DNA from: JBLFWJ01 sp047611425
GTDB taxonomy: Bacteria; Bacteroidota; Bacteroidia; UBA10329
NCBI GenBank assembly: GCA_047611425.1
Contig: JBLFWJ010000021.1
Coordinates: forward strand, 1 to 28,539
Length of the DNA: 28,539 nt
Direction of reading: 5' to 3'
The translations under genes were made by a program, and so were the position numbers. Of this stretch, positions 1 through 8,150 are shown piece by piece. The notes below the pieces were generated by a model, which saw nothing but the letters and a program-made list of their open reading frames with translations, was not told where the DNA came from and did no database searches. Within the stretch, counting starts at the first letter, position 1. The number at the start of each line of letters is the position of its first letter.

Positions 1-908
1 AGAAAATCTTAACTGACCCTCTACTTCAGAATGAAATTTCAGCCCTATCATTTACCGCTCGAATAAGATGGCACGTGGCTTTGGGGTTTTGTTATTCGAT
101 GCTGCAAAATTGTGAGAGAACGATATACCATCTTAAATCGGTGGTTCAGATCTGGCAAAACAGACCTGATCAACAAATTCTAAAACCTCGTACATACCAG
201 CAAGCCATTATTAATTATTTGTCGGAGTGTGTCAAGTATGAGGTGGATGAAGACATTGAGAAGTATTACTGCGAGGCTGAATCTATTCCCATAAAAGATA
301 AAACTGAGGCCGCAGCTGGATTCTATTTTCTCTCAAGTTTTTGGCTGTTTTATTTAATGAACAATCGCCCGATGGATGCGGGAAAAGAGTTTGCCAAAAC
401 GGTTGAAGAAGGACTTACTAGACACAAGGGATATCTTAGTGACTCGGCTTTAACAGTGATTCAATTCAACCTTGCAGACTTGATGTATCTCTCTGATAAT
501 TTGAAAGAATCAATTCGTCTATTTCAGGTAGTTGCCCATAAAAAGACCACTGTGCGGAAAGACCTAATCGGAACAGCCAAAATGATGGTGATGCTGTTAG
601 AGTTTGACCGAGAAAATTCCGTTTATCTGGAATCTTTGAATAAAGAGGCTAGGCGATATTTCAAGACCAATCCTGAAGTGGACAATCTTAACGCAATAGT
701 TTACGAGTTTATAGGTAAGATGCTTTCAATCGTTAAGTCTGAGGAAAAGGGCGTGATTGACGTGTTGGAGTCACGTTTTAAAGAATTAGTAAAAGATAAA
801 GGGGAGGTTTTAGGATTGGAAGAAGTTCAGATTTGGCTGGAGGGTAGGAGGTCTGGAAAAACGTATGGAAAGGTTTGGATGGACAAGCTCGCTGAGAAAA
901 GCTCGTAG
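1..908 (+). CDS. 3' part of an unrecognised helical-repeat protein (5' end outside window)
   Basis: The frame is open from the left edge (first full codon at position 3) to the TAG at 906-908, about 301 codons. The GTG at 75 is therefore not a convincing start and the gene should begin upstream of the window. The product is mostly amphipathic helix with pairs such as FNLADLMYLSDN-KESIRLFQ that resemble TPR-type hairpins. It has no signal peptide in the visible part, no transmembrane segment and no catalytic motif. The C terminus is rich in Lys and Glu. It may belong to the Bacteroidota group of roughly 500-residue cytosolic helical-repeat proteins of unknown role, but without the N-terminal half this is a guess. 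The next feature is the tRNA promoter, so this gene probably ends its own transcript. Confidence 0.7.
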   Translation, partial: KILTDPLLQNEISALSFTARIRWHVALGFCYSMLQNCERTIYHLKSVVQIWQNRPDQQILKPRTYQQAIINYLSECVKYEVDEDIEKYYCEAESIPIKDKTEAAAGFYFLSSFWLFYLMNNRPMDAGKEFAKTVEEGLTRHKGYLSDSALTVIQFNLADLMYLSDNLKESIRLFQVVAHKKTTVRKDLIGTAKMMVMLLEFDRENSVYLESLNKEARRYFKTNPEVDNLNAIVYEFIGKMLSIVKSEEKGVIDVLESRFKELVKDKGEVLGLEEVQIWLEGRRSGKTYGKVWMDKLAEKSS

Positions 909-982
909 CGAAACGCACATTGGTAAAAGGAGGAAGCGCTATTTTATTTTCAATTTCCTATTTCTACTTTGAAATAATCATA

Positions 983-990
983 TACTTTTG
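983..990 (+). promoter_or_regulatory. Candidate -7 box for tRNA-Leu
   Basis: TACTTTTG matches the Bacteroidota -7 consensus TAnnTTTG. It lies 48 nt before the mature tRNA 5' end. No TTG at the usual 17-23 nt spacing is visible upstream, so only the -7 element supports the call. Confidence 0.45.
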
Positions 991-999
991 CGCACCGAA

Positions 1000-1017
1000 A
1001 TTCTGGGGTGCCAGAAT
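1000..1017 (+). other. Hairpin in the tRNA 5' leader
   Basis: Seven perfect base pairs (ATTCTGG with CCAGAAT) close a GGTG loop between the -7 box and the tRNA. A second, 12-bp palindrome GCAGAATTCTGC (1029-1040) overlaps the first two bases of the tRNA. Both would be removed by RNase P cleavage of the precursor. Any role in processing is inference. Confidence 0.4.
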
Positions 1018-1038
1018 GGTTCTTTGAAGCAGAATTCT

Positions 1039-1120
<82 letters not shown>

Positions 1121-1126
1121 CTTATT

Positions 1127-1177
1127 ACCCTGAAGGGTCACGCTTTAATAGGCAGTGCACTTTCGGGGTTTTTTTTT
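1127..1177 (+). terminator. Possible terminator of tRNA-Leu
   Basis: A run of nine T residues (1169-1177) follows a stem formed by CCC(T)GAA (1128-1134) and TTCGGG (1162-1167). The stem has one bulge and a loop of about 27 nt. A small alternative hairpin, ACCCTGAAGGGT, sits at 1127-1138. The T-run is convincing but the stem is weak. Confidence 0.4.
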
Positions 1178-1245
1178 ACTGAAAATGATGTTGCTGAGCC
1201 CAAATCACTTGTAGCTCGAAGCTCGCAACTTGAAGCTTTATAAAA

Positions 1246-2610
1246 ATGGAGATCACAAAAACAATGACAGACGACCAAATGGCCTTGGTCTCTATCAAAC
1301 TCAGTCCAGAAGATTACGAACCACGTGTTGAGCAGGTGCTTAAGGATCACGCTAAAAAGGCAAATGTGCCTGGCTTCCGTCCTGGTAAGGTGCCAATGGG
1401 CATGATTAAAAAACAGTACGGTACGTCCGTATTGGTTGATGAGGTTAACCGAATGATAGGTGCCAAGTTGTACGAATACATTGATGGCGAAAAGCTTGAT
1501 GTTCTTGGAAACCCACTTCCAGCATTAGACAAACAGTCGGATATTAACTGGGATAAGCCTGCTGATATGGAGTTTTTCTTCGACATGGCCTTGGCTCCAG
1601 AAATTAAGATTGACATCAACGAAAAGCGCAAGTTCGACTACTACGTGGTTGAAGCTACTGATACGGACATCGAAAAATCTTTAGAGAACATCTCTAAGAG
1701 AAACGGTGAGATGACCGACATGAAAGAGATTGCTGATGCTGATCTTGTAAAAGTTCAATGGGTTGAGTTGAATGATGCAGGTGAAATATTGGAAGGAGGA
1801 ATCCTTCATTCTTCAAGCGTTGCGGTTGATACTATTAAGGATGAAGATGCTAAAGCACTTTTCATCGGAAAGAATTTAGACGATGAGTTTAACGTAGCTC
1901 CAAGCAAAGTCAGCGAGAACGATTCTGACCGTGCAGCTATGTTGGGTGTTCAGAAAGGCGAGATGGAGTCTGTTTCTGACAGCTTCAAAGTAAAGATTGA
2001 AAAGATTCAACGATTAGCGCCTGCGGAATTGAACGAAGAATTGTTCAAAAAGCTTTATGCCGATGGAAGCGTTGCTGACCTTGACCAAATGAAGGACAAG
2101 ATTCGTGAGGATTACAAGAACTACTTCGTTGGTGAAAGTGACCGAAAGTTGAAGAATGATTTGGTTATTGCTTTGCTGAAGGAATCTGACCTTAAGTTAC
2201 CTGAGCCGTTTTTAAAGCGTTGGTTGCTTAGCGTAAACGCAGAAAAGAACGTTACTCAAGAGCAGGTAGATGCTGAATATCCTCAATATTCTAACAGCCT
2301 TAGATGGCAGTTGATTGAGAATAAAGTAATAAAGGAATCAGGACTTACTGTTTCTGAGGAAGAACTAAGAGAAGGAGTTGGCCACCATGTACGTCAGCAA
2401 TTCGCTCAGTATGGAATTAACCAAGCTGATGACGAAATGATGTCTCAAATGGTAGACAACTTCATGAAACGTGAGGATGAGGTACGAAAGGTGAACGAAG
2501 TGCTTTATGATCAGAAAATTCTAGCCTTTTTCAAAGAGAAGTGTGAGCTGAAAGACAAGAACACTGATTCTGAGAAATTCTACGAAATGCTATCGAAGCA
2601 ACAAGCCTAA
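1246..2610 (+). CDS. tig: Trigger factor (ribosome-associated chaperone)
   Basis: The 454-residue product binds the ribosomal exit tunnel at protein L23 and shields nascent chains. The ribosome-binding signature GFRPGKVP is at residues 43-50, and the N-terminal beta-strand pattern MEITKTMTDDQMALVSIKL is typical of the family. A divergent middle (FKBP-like) section lies around residues 155-240 and the helical C-terminal arms follow. As in many Bacteroidota trigger factors, the middle domain shows no obvious active-site signature, so prolyl isomerase activity is doubtful. The ATG at 1246 starts directly at the conserved first strand. The gene precedes clpP and clpX, the usual proteostasis block, but the hairpin terminator after its stop and the 175-bp gap suggest clpP has its own promoter. 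Confidence 0.96.
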   Translation: MEITKTMTDDQMALVSIKLSPEDYEPRVEQVLKDHAKKANVPGFRPGKVPMGMIKKQYGTSVLVDEVNRMIGAKLYEYIDGEKLDVLGNPLPALDKQSDINWDKPADMEFFFDMALAPEIKIDINEKRKFDYYVVEATDTDIEKSLENISKRNGEMTDMKEIADADLVKVQWVELNDAGEILEGGILHSSSVAVDTIKDEDAKALFIGKNLDDEFNVAPSKVSENDSDRAAMLGVQKGEMESVSDSFKVKIEKIQRLAPAELNEELFKKLYADGSVADLDQMKDKIREDYKNYFVGESDRKLKNDLVIALLKESDLKLPEPFLKRWLLSVNAEKNVTQEQVDAEYPQYSNSLRWQLIENKVIKESGLTVSEEELREGVGHHVRQQFAQYGINQADDEMMSQMVDNFMKREDEVRKVNEVLYDQKILAFFKEKCELKDKNTDSEKFYEMLSKQQA

Positions 2611-2633
2611 ACACAACTGGGTTTTTAATGTTG

Positions 2634-2663
2634 AAAGGGGTGTGCAATTGCATGCCCCTTTTT
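2634..2663 (+). terminator. Rho-independent terminator after tig
   Basis: AAAGGGG (2634-2640) pairs with CCCCTTT (2655-2661). The inner part contains the self-complementary TGCAATTGCA, so the whole element can fold into one long hairpin with two G-U pairs. A short T-run follows the stem. It lies 24 nt after the tig stop. Confidence 0.75.
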
Positions 2664-2785
2664 GCGTTTTATTCGTCCTTAACAATCGGGTGTTGAACAA
2701 TTAAAGGCAATCGATTGTCGAACAGTATTTAAAGCTGACGTTATTTGTCGTTAGTTAGCAAATCAAAATCTACAATACCATATTA

Positions 2786-3448
2786 ATGGACGGACACGAA
2801 TTTAGGAAATACGCCACCAAGCATGTTGGCATCAGTAGCACAACAGTTGATAGCTACATCACATCAATGACACCATATATTATTGAAGAACGTCAAATGA
2901 ACGTTGCTCAAATGGATGTGTTTTCACGATTGATGATGGATCGAATCATATTCCTCGGAACAGGAATTGACGATCAAGTAGCCAATATTATTCAAGCTCA
3001 ATTGCTCTTTTTGGAATCAGCAGATGCCAAGAAGGATATTCAGATTTACCTGAATTCTCCAGGAGGATCTGTTTATGCCGGATTGGGTATTTACGATACC
3101 ATGCAATACATCGCGCCAGATGTTGCCACAATCTGTACAGGAATGGCTGCATCTATGGGTGCAGTGCTTTTGTGCGCTGGTCAAAAAGGAAAGCGAACAG
3201 CGCTTCCACATGCTAGAGTGATGATACACCAACCTTTAGGTGGAGCACAAGGACAAGCAAGTGATATCGAAATTACAGCCAAGCAAATTCAATTGCTGAA
3301 AAAGGAATTGTATGAGATAATCTCAAATCACTCTGGTCAAACCTATGATAAGGTTTGGGAGGATAGTGATCGTGATTACTGGATGAAAGCCGATCAGGCT
3401 AAAGAGTACGGTATGATCGATGAGGTTTTGATAAAGCCGGGGAAGTAA
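2786..3448 (+). CDS. clpP: ATP-dependent Clp protease proteolytic subunit
   Basis: This is the serine peptidase of the ClpXP complex, family S14. By alignment with Bacillus ClpP, the catalytic triad is Ser123 (in GMAASMGAV), His148 (in MIHQPLGG) and Asp197 (in EDSDRD). The 25- and 49-residue spacings equal those of characterised ClpPs. The product has 220 residues, about 20 more at the N terminus than the mature enzyme. This fits a propeptide or N-terminal extension, as is common in this phylum. The ATG at 2786 is the first in frame. clpX starts 68 bp downstream, which supports a shared ClpXP role, possibly in one transcript. Confidence 0.97.
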   Translation: MDGHEFRKYATKHVGISSTTVDSYITSMTPYIIEERQMNVAQMDVFSRLMMDRIIFLGTGIDDQVANIIQAQLLFLESADAKKDIQIYLNSPGGSVYAGLGIYDTMQYIAPDVATICTGMAASMGAVLLCAGQKGKRTALPHARVMIHQPLGGAQGQASDIEITAKQIQLLKKELYEIISNHSGQTYDKVWEDSDRDYWMKADQAKEYGMIDEVLIKPGK

Positions 3449-3516
3449 GGTTGCTTACCTTTGATTTCTGATTGTTAGAAGGGAATGGTGACGAAGGGTC
3501 AATTTAATTTGAAACA

Positions 3517-4764
3517 ATGAAGACTACCGATAAGGAAAAGGATAGCATTAAATGTTCATTCTGCGGAAGAGATAAGCAGGATACTGCCGTTCTAATTGCA
3601 GGTATTGACGGACACATTTGCGATAGATGTATTGCTCAGGCATATCAAATCGTTACGGATGAGTTTGCTAGTAAGTCAGACAAGGAGGACGACAACGAAC
3701 TTAATTTGCTTAAGCCAGTTGAGATTAAGACCTACTTAGATCAATATGTAATTGGACAAGATCAGGCCAAAAAAGTGTTGGCCGTTGCTGTGTACAATCA
3801 CTTTAAGCGATTGGTTCAAACAACCAATGATGATGACGAAATCGAAGTAGAAAAATCGAATGTCATTCTTGTTGGCCGAACAGGAACCGGAAAAACACTT
3901 TTGGCAAGAAGTATCGCCAAGATGTTGAATGTTCCATTCTGCATTGCTGATGCGACTGTTCTTACAGAATCCGGTTACGTTGGTGAGGATGTGGAAAGCA
4001 TTCTAAGCCGATTGCTTCAAGCAGCTGATTATGATCAGAAAGCAGCGGAGAAAGGAATCGTATTCATTGATGAGGTTGATAAGATTGCTCGAAAGGGCGA
4101 CAACGCATCCATTACACGTGATGTTTCTGGTGAAGGCGTACAGCAAGGATTATTGAAGCTTTTGGAAGGTTCAATTGTGAATGTTCCGCCACAAGGAGGA
4201 AGAAAGCATCCTGAGCAAAAAATGGTTGCCGTGGATACCAAGAACATTCTATTCATCTGTGGAGGTGCATTTGACGGCATTGAGCGCTTGATCGCTAAGC
4301 GTATGCAGACGCATACAATTGGTTACGGTGCAAGGGAAGAAATGGAGGAGATTGACGAGGAGAACTTGTTGCAGTACATCAATGCACAAGACATCAAATC
4401 ATTTGGTTTGATTCCTGAATTGATTGGTCGTCTGCCGGTTGTAAGTCACCTCAGTCCTTTGGATAAAGATGCGTTGAGAAGAATACTTACGGAGCCTAAA
4501 AATGCCTTAATCAAGCAATACACCAAGTTGTTTGGAATGGATGATATCGAACTAACTGTTAAGCCTGAAGTGCTTGATTTCATTACAGAAAAGGCAATCG
4601 AATTCGGATTAGGCGCAAGAGGGCTTCGGTCACTTTGCGAAGCAATTCTTTTAGATGCGATGTATGAACTTCCTACTCAAAATGAGAAGAAAGTTGTGGT
4701 TACCAAGGCCTATGCAGAAGACAAGCTAGCCAAAACGGCAATGAGCAAATTACGCGCAGCTTAA
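3517..4764 (+). CDS. clpX: ATP-dependent Clp protease ATPase subunit ClpX
   Basis: This is the AAA+ unfoldase that feeds substrates to ClpP. The N-terminal C4 zinc-binding domain uses Cys13, Cys16, Cys35 and Cys38. Walker A is GRTGTGKT at 120-127 (Arg replaces the usual Pro at the second position). The pore loop GYVG is at 153-156 and Walker B VFIDE at 182-186. The sensor-2 region GLGARGLRS lies near the C terminus. The ClpP-docking loop reads IGY at residues 268-270 rather than the enterobacterial IGF, a conservative aromatic swap. The length, 415 residues, is normal for the family. The position directly after clpP is the standard arrangement. Confidence 0.97.
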   Translation: MKTTDKEKDSIKCSFCGRDKQDTAVLIAGIDGHICDRCIAQAYQIVTDEFASKSDKEDDNELNLLKPVEIKTYLDQYVIGQDQAKKVLAVAVYNHFKRLVQTTNDDDEIEVEKSNVILVGRTGTGKTLLARSIAKMLNVPFCIADATVLTESGYVGEDVESILSRLLQAADYDQKAAEKGIVFIDEVDKIARKGDNASITRDVSGEGVQQGLLKLLEGSIVNVPPQGGRKHPEQKMVAVDTKNILFICGGAFDGIERLIAKRMQTHTIGYGAREEMEEIDEENLLQYINAQDIKSFGLIPELIGRLPVVSHLSPLDKDALRRILTEPKNALIKQYTKLFGMDDIELTVKPEVLDFITEKAIEFGLGARGLRSLCEAILLDAMYELPTQNEKKVVVTKAYAEDKLAKTAMSKLRAA

Positions 4765-4769
4765 ATTAC

Positions 4770-4818
4770 TGTCACACTGAGCGGAGTGTGCCCAGAGCGT
4801 TGTCGAAGGGTCTCGACT
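4770..4818. repeat. Bacteroidota-type dispersed intergenic repeat (GTCACACTGAGCG...GTCGAAGGGTCTCGAC)
   Basis: The stretch just after the clpX stop contains GTCACACTGAGCGGAGTGTG followed by GTTGTCGAAGGGTCTCGACT. This matches, from memory, a family of short repeats scattered between genes in many Bacteroidota genomes. CACACTGAGCGGAGTGTG can fold back on itself (CACACT with AGTGTG). Only one copy is present here, so its repeat nature rests on recall and not on comparison within the window. Confidence 0.55.
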
Positions 4819-4850
4819 AAATGAAAAACGCTGTGATTTATTGAAGAAGA

Positions 4851-4879
4851 AAAAAGGGCTGATTACATCAGCCCTTTTT
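4851..4879. terminator. Bidirectional terminator between clpX and the desaturase gene
   Basis: A perfect 13-bp stem, AAAAAGGGCTGAT with ATCAGCCCTTTTT, closes a TAC loop. The A-run on one side and the T-run on the other make it usable on both strands. It overlaps the stop codon of the minus-strand gene ending at 4863 and serves both convergent transcripts. Confidence 0.88.
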
Positions 4880-5774
4880 CTTTGCGCAATTCTCTAGAAG
4901 TTTTAGTGCTTCCATCATGGCTCCAACCTGGAGGCATGAATAAATATTTCAGTTTTGAGCCAACGTTTGGCGCTCTTTTCACATCCTTCAAAATATTCCC
5001 GAATTCATGAAATGCAATCTTGAATAGATTATGTGTATGAATATTGGAAGTCAGCCCATATTCTACAGGATCAGTTTCTTCTTCCTTCTGAAAAGTGCCG
5101 AATAATTTATCCCAGATTATTAAAATGCCACCCATGTTACGATCCAAGTAGCGAACGTTACTAGCATGATGAACACGATGGTGAGAAGGGGTATTGAAAA
5201 TCAATTCAAGTGGGCCAAGTGATTTAATGGTCTTGGTATGAACCCAGAACTGATAAATCAAATTAAGACTAATCATTGTGAAGATCATCAGTGGTTCAAA
5301 GCCAAGTAATGGTAGCCACATCCAAAAAGTGTACTTGTATAAAATCTCAGTCCAACTTTGGCGCAACGCCACCGCCAGGTTGTAATTCATTGAAGAATGA
5401 TGATTGATGTGGGCAGCCCAAAGAAGTCTGATATCATGGCTTAAACGGTGATGCCAATACATGCAGAAATCATCGGCAAAGAACAGTATAACCCATGCCC
5501 ACCATTGATAGCCAATGTCGAAAATGGCATACTGATGAACGTACACCATCAAGCCAAAGGCAATAGTTTTAACCACAACTCCGATAAATAATGATCCTAT
5601 TCCCATGCCAATAGAAGCAGCACTGTCTTTCCAAACATGAACTTTAAGATGTTGCCAATTGCTGACGATTATTTCAAGAAGAATTAAGATGGCAAATCCA
5701 GGAATAAAGTAAACGGTTGGATCGTCATTCAACCCTTGCGCATCAAGGGACTGGAAAGCTTCGGTAAGGTTCAT
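4863..5774 (-). CDS. Sterol desaturase / fatty acid hydroxylase superfamily membrane protein
   Basis: The 303-residue integral membrane protein carries the histidine clusters of a non-haem di-iron hydroxylase. These are HRLSH at 109-113, HINHH at 122-126, an isolated His179, and HHRVHH at 198-203. Hydrophobic segments lie around residues 22-40, 56-80, 90-105 and 145-177. Family members hydroxylate or desaturate sterols, carotenoids or fatty acyl chains using oxygen; the substrate here cannot be told. The gene follows two lipoprotein genes on the same strand after 63 bp, so it may be the last gene of that transcript. Its 3' end sits inside the bidirectional terminator. Confidence 0.88.
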   Translation of the reverse strand: MNLTEAFQSLDAQGLNDDPTVYFIPGFAILILLEIIVSNWQHLKVHVWKDSAASIGMGIGSLFIGVVVKTIAFGLMVYVHQYAIFDIGYQWWAWVILFFADDFCMYWHHRLSHDIRLLWAAHINHHSSMNYNLAVALRQSWTEILYKYTFWMWLPLLGFEPLMIFTMISLNLIYQFWVHTKTIKSLGPLELIFNTPSHHRVHHASNVRYLDRNMGGILIIWDKLFGTFQKEEETDPVEYGLTSNIHTHNLFKIAFHEFGNILKDVKRAPNVGSKLKYLFMPPGWSHDGSTKTSRELRKEKGLM

Positions 5775-5837
5775 TGGTCGGAATGTGCACTAAAGTTAAC
5801 GGGTAAAAGTGAGAATCAACACTTGATTCGAATCACT

Positions 5838-6152
5838 TTAGAAAATCGTATCCAATCGGATTTCAATGTGACTACCGTTTGTAATGGCTACGGTTTTTTC
5901 AGAATACCCTTGAGCTTGGATTTTCACGTTATAAGCTTCACAATCATCAGTTTCAAGCTCTTCAAACTCGAAAGTACCTGTTGAATCTGTGATGAAATCT
6001 AATGCTGCTGGTCCAACTCCAAGTACGTATGCTCCGCCAATCGGTTCGTTTGTATAAAGGTCGATTACCACTCCAGAGACCTCAACTGTACACTTGCATC
6101 CGGCAAAAAGGAAAACGCAAAATAGGAGGGAAGGAGCAAGCGATTTGATCAT
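5838..6152 (-). CDS. Small lipoprotein with carboxypeptidase-regulatory-like domain
   Basis: The 104-residue product has a signal peptide ending in FAGC, so Cys19 is the likely lipidated residue and the protein should be membrane-anchored. Residues about 24-102 fit a CarboxypepD_reg-like beta-sandwich: VEVSGVVIDLYTNEPIGGAYV, then a DSTGTFEFEEL turn, then IQAQGYSEKTV. In larger Bacteroidota proteins this fold forms the N-terminal domain of TonB-dependent receptors; here it stands alone. The start overlaps the stop of the upstream beta-helix gene by 4 bp (ATGA), so the two genes are almost certainly translationally coupled. The function is unknown. Confidence 0.82.
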   Translation of the reverse strand: MIKSLAPSLLFCVFLFAGCKCTVEVSGVVIDLYTNEPIGGAYVLGVGPAALDFITDSTGTFEFEELETDDCEAYNVKIQAQGYSEKTVAITNGSHIEIRLDTIF

Positions 6153-7612
6153 TCTTGTCGCTCGAATGCACCGATGTCAGGGCCGCCATCGCTAGTTCGG
6201 CTATTGCCGAGGATGTCTGTTCCGAGTATGCCAAGGTTGGAATTAACGATAGTCAAACTCCCCGCGTTTCTTGCTGGGCTCAAGGTGTCTAGTTCAAAGT
6301 TGTTTCCAGAAGGCTCCAAAAAATTCGGATCTTCATTGATTATGCAATTGCTGTAAAGGCTTTGATTGCTCACATCTGTTTCTTCTTGATCAACACGTAT
6401 AAGACAATTCTCAAATTGAAAATTGAACTGTCCAGAAGTGTTTCCATCCATTATCAGTTCGTTGCTTCTATTTCCATAAATGATGCAATTACCGAAATAT
6501 GCATTCTCTAAATCTCTAACGTTGATCCCGCCAAAAACGTCTTCATACCAGTTGTTGACTTGTACCGCTGGAGTCTCTCTGTTGCTTACTCCCCAGTTAT
6601 TACCAAACGTGCAATGACGGAATTCATAATTGCCGCCAATAGTCATGGCAGCGCTGTATTGGCCTGCATTTCCGAAAACACAGTTGTTAGCTACAACCCT
6701 TGACCCTTGAGTAAATAATGAAGCTGCGGCCATGTTTTCAATCACCACATTTTCCATTCTCAAGGTGGGTTCAGCTGAACCAAGGTTAAACGAATCAACT
6801 TGAACACCGACCGACCCATTCTTTATCAAAGCGTGTTGAATCACGTTATCCCTGCTTTCAGCGAAAAGCCAAATTCGATCCCATTCACCGGCTTGGTCTT
6901 CGTAAAATTCATCCAATCGATCACTGGCAATCTCAACCGGTTGATCTTGGCTACCAAGAATTTTCAGGCAAGCTTCCTTGTAAACGAAAATGCCTGAATT
7001 CTTATGTATGTATACATGTGTGCCTGGCAACATGGTTAAGCAACACAGAGAGTCCACAGCGGCCCAACCGTATACCACAATTGGCTTTCCAGGGCCCCAA
7101 GTTGTATCACAGCCAACAACGGAAGCTGGTCCAAGGCCACCCAAATTAAATGTTGGTGAAATGAAATGAGCGTCCCATCCGCAGGCTACTAGATTTACAT
7201 CTTGAGTTACACCATTTGTATTGAAAACAACAGAATCAATCACCATCGCAGGGTCCACCACATTATTTGGATCAAGAGTAACTTCTACAAACGCAAAAAG
7301 ACTGTCCTCTCCAGGAATTTCCACATTGGTGAATGCAACACCAGAAACGCCATCAATATTGATGCGGTATTTGGAATCAACACCACCTGCTAAATGAATT
7401 GAACTGATTGTAACAGGACTGTTGTCCTGATTATAGATCATGAATCGTTTGGTGGTAGATCCGATTGTTGTGAAAACAGTGTCGAAAATTACGGTGTCCA
7501 TAGAAAATTCTAGGGAGCCTTCACTGGACCCAAGATCCTTTCTACAGCTAGAAAAATGGGTTAATGAAGCAAGAAGTAGAACAATCCCTAAAAGGGAAAC
7601 AAGATTTCTCAT
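6149..7612 (-). CDS. Lipoprotein with right-handed beta-helix fold
   Basis: The 487-residue product starts with a lipoprotein signal peptide ending FSSC (Cys23). An Ig-like section (about 35-145) with the FDTVFTTIGSTTKRF pattern is followed by a long stretch with short repeating strand units. Examples are RMENVVIENM, VANNCVFGNAG, FRHCTFGNNW, YFGNCIIYGN and FENCLIRV. This spacing is typical of right-handed parallel beta-helix proteins. The C terminus (ARNAGS ... LGTDILGNSRTSDGGPDIGAFERQE) matches the ending often seen in the choice-of-anchor Q type. The family includes polysaccharide-binding and adhesive surface proteins, but no catalytic residue can be identified. It is first in a probable minus-strand transcript with the next two genes. 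Confidence 0.82.
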   Translation of the reverse strand: MRNLVSLLGIVLLLASLTHFSSCRKDLGSSEGSLEFSMDTVIFDTVFTTIGSTTKRFMIYNQDNSPVTISSIHLAGGVDSKYRINIDGVSGVAFTNVEIPGEDSLFAFVEVTLDPNNVVDPAMVIDSVVFNTNGVTQDVNLVACGWDAHFISPTFNLGGLGPASVVGCDTTWGPGKPIVVYGWAAVDSLCCLTMLPGTHVYIHKNSGIFVYKEACLKILGSQDQPVEIASDRLDEFYEDQAGEWDRIWLFAESRDNVIQHALIKNGSVGVQVDSFNLGSAEPTLRMENVVIENMAAASLFTQGSRVVANNCVFGNAGQYSAAMTIGGNYEFRHCTFGNNWGVSNRETPAVQVNNWYEDVFGGINVRDLENAYFGNCIIYGNRSNELIMDGNTSGQFNFQFENCLIRVDQEETDVSNQSLYSNCIINEDPNFLEPSGNNFELDTLSPARNAGSLTIVNSNLGILGTDILGNSRTSDGGPDIGAFERQE

Positions 7613-7620
7613 GAGGGGGC

Positions 7621-7628
7621 CAAAGATA
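7621..7628 (-). promoter_or_regulatory. Candidate -7 box for the beta-helix lipoprotein operon
   Basis: On the minus strand this reads TATCTTTG, an exact match to TAnnTTTG. It lies 8 nt before the ATG, so the transcript would have almost no leader. No clear -33 TTG is seen at the usual distance. Confidence 0.4.
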
Positions 7629-7733
7629 ATTATTGCACGTACGGATTAAGGTTCGTTTTATTGTACATCTGAAACAATTGACTGAGCCATTATTTTTTCG
7701 GCTTAAGTAGGTTTTTTGCCCGCAACAAATTTC

Positions 7734-7741
7734 TATCTTTG
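7734..7741 (+). promoter_or_regulatory. Candidate -7 box for rpmE2
   Basis: TATCTTTG matches TAnnTTTG exactly, and a TTG lies at 7716-7718. The 15-nt spacer is shorter than the usual 17-23. The box ends 24 nt before the ATG at 7766. It also argues against the upstream TTG (7739) as translation start, because that codon lies inside the box. Confidence 0.5.
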
Positions 7742-7765
7742 CGATCCGATTTTAAAAGACAGATT

Positions 7766-8086
7766 ATGAAAGAGGGAATTCATCCTGAAGGGTACAGAAG
7801 CATTGTTTTTAAGGATGTGAGTAATGACACCGCATTTCTTACTCAATCATGTGCTGAAACTAAAGAGACTATTGAGTGGGAAGACGGAAACGAATATCCA
7901 CTAATCAAGCTGGAAATTTCTAATACTTCACACCCATTTTACACTGGTAAGATGACCTTGGTGGATACGGCCGGTAGAATTGACAAGTTCAAAACTCGTT
8001 ATGCAAAGCATAAGAAGGCTGATGGTGCACTAGTTGCATCTGAAGAAGCTCCAAAAGAAACACCAGAGGAAGGTACTGAAGGCTGA
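7766..8086 (+). CDS. rpmE2: 50S ribosomal protein L31, type B
   Basis: The 106-residue product is a large-subunit ribosomal protein. The family pattern is clear: MKEGIHPEGYRSIVFKD at the start, then SHPFYTGK near residue 60, then DTAGRIDKFKTRYAK. The zinc-binding CxxC of type A L31 is absent, which makes this the zinc-independent type B form. The acidic tail after about residue 86 (EEAPKETPEEGTEG) is an extension beyond the core and is frequent in this phylum. I chose the ATG at 7766 because it begins the conserved MK-IHPE motif. The gene stands alone between a candidate promoter and a strong terminator. Confidence 0.95.
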   Translation: MKEGIHPEGYRSIVFKDVSNDTAFLTQSCAETKETIEWEDGNEYPLIKLEISNTSHPFYTGKMTLVDTAGRIDKFKTRYAKHKKADGALVASEEAPKETPEEGTEG

Positions 8087-8109
8087 TTGTAGCCAAACCA
8101 AATGAAAGA

Positions 8110-8139
8110 AACCCGTTACTGAAAAGTAGCGGGTTTTTT
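8110..8139 (+). terminator. Rho-independent terminator after rpmE2
   Basis: ACCCGTTACT (8111-8120) pairs with AGTAGCGGGT (8125-8134) around a GAAA tetraloop, with one G-U pair, and runs into TTTTTT. It begins about 24 nt after the stop and also faces the end of the minus-strand gene at 8151. Confidence 0.87.
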
Positions 8140-8150
8140 ATTACCCAAAC

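Noticed and set aside
7739..7765. TTG start for L31
   Set aside because: It lies within the -7 promoter box, and the conserved protein begins at the ATG at 7766.
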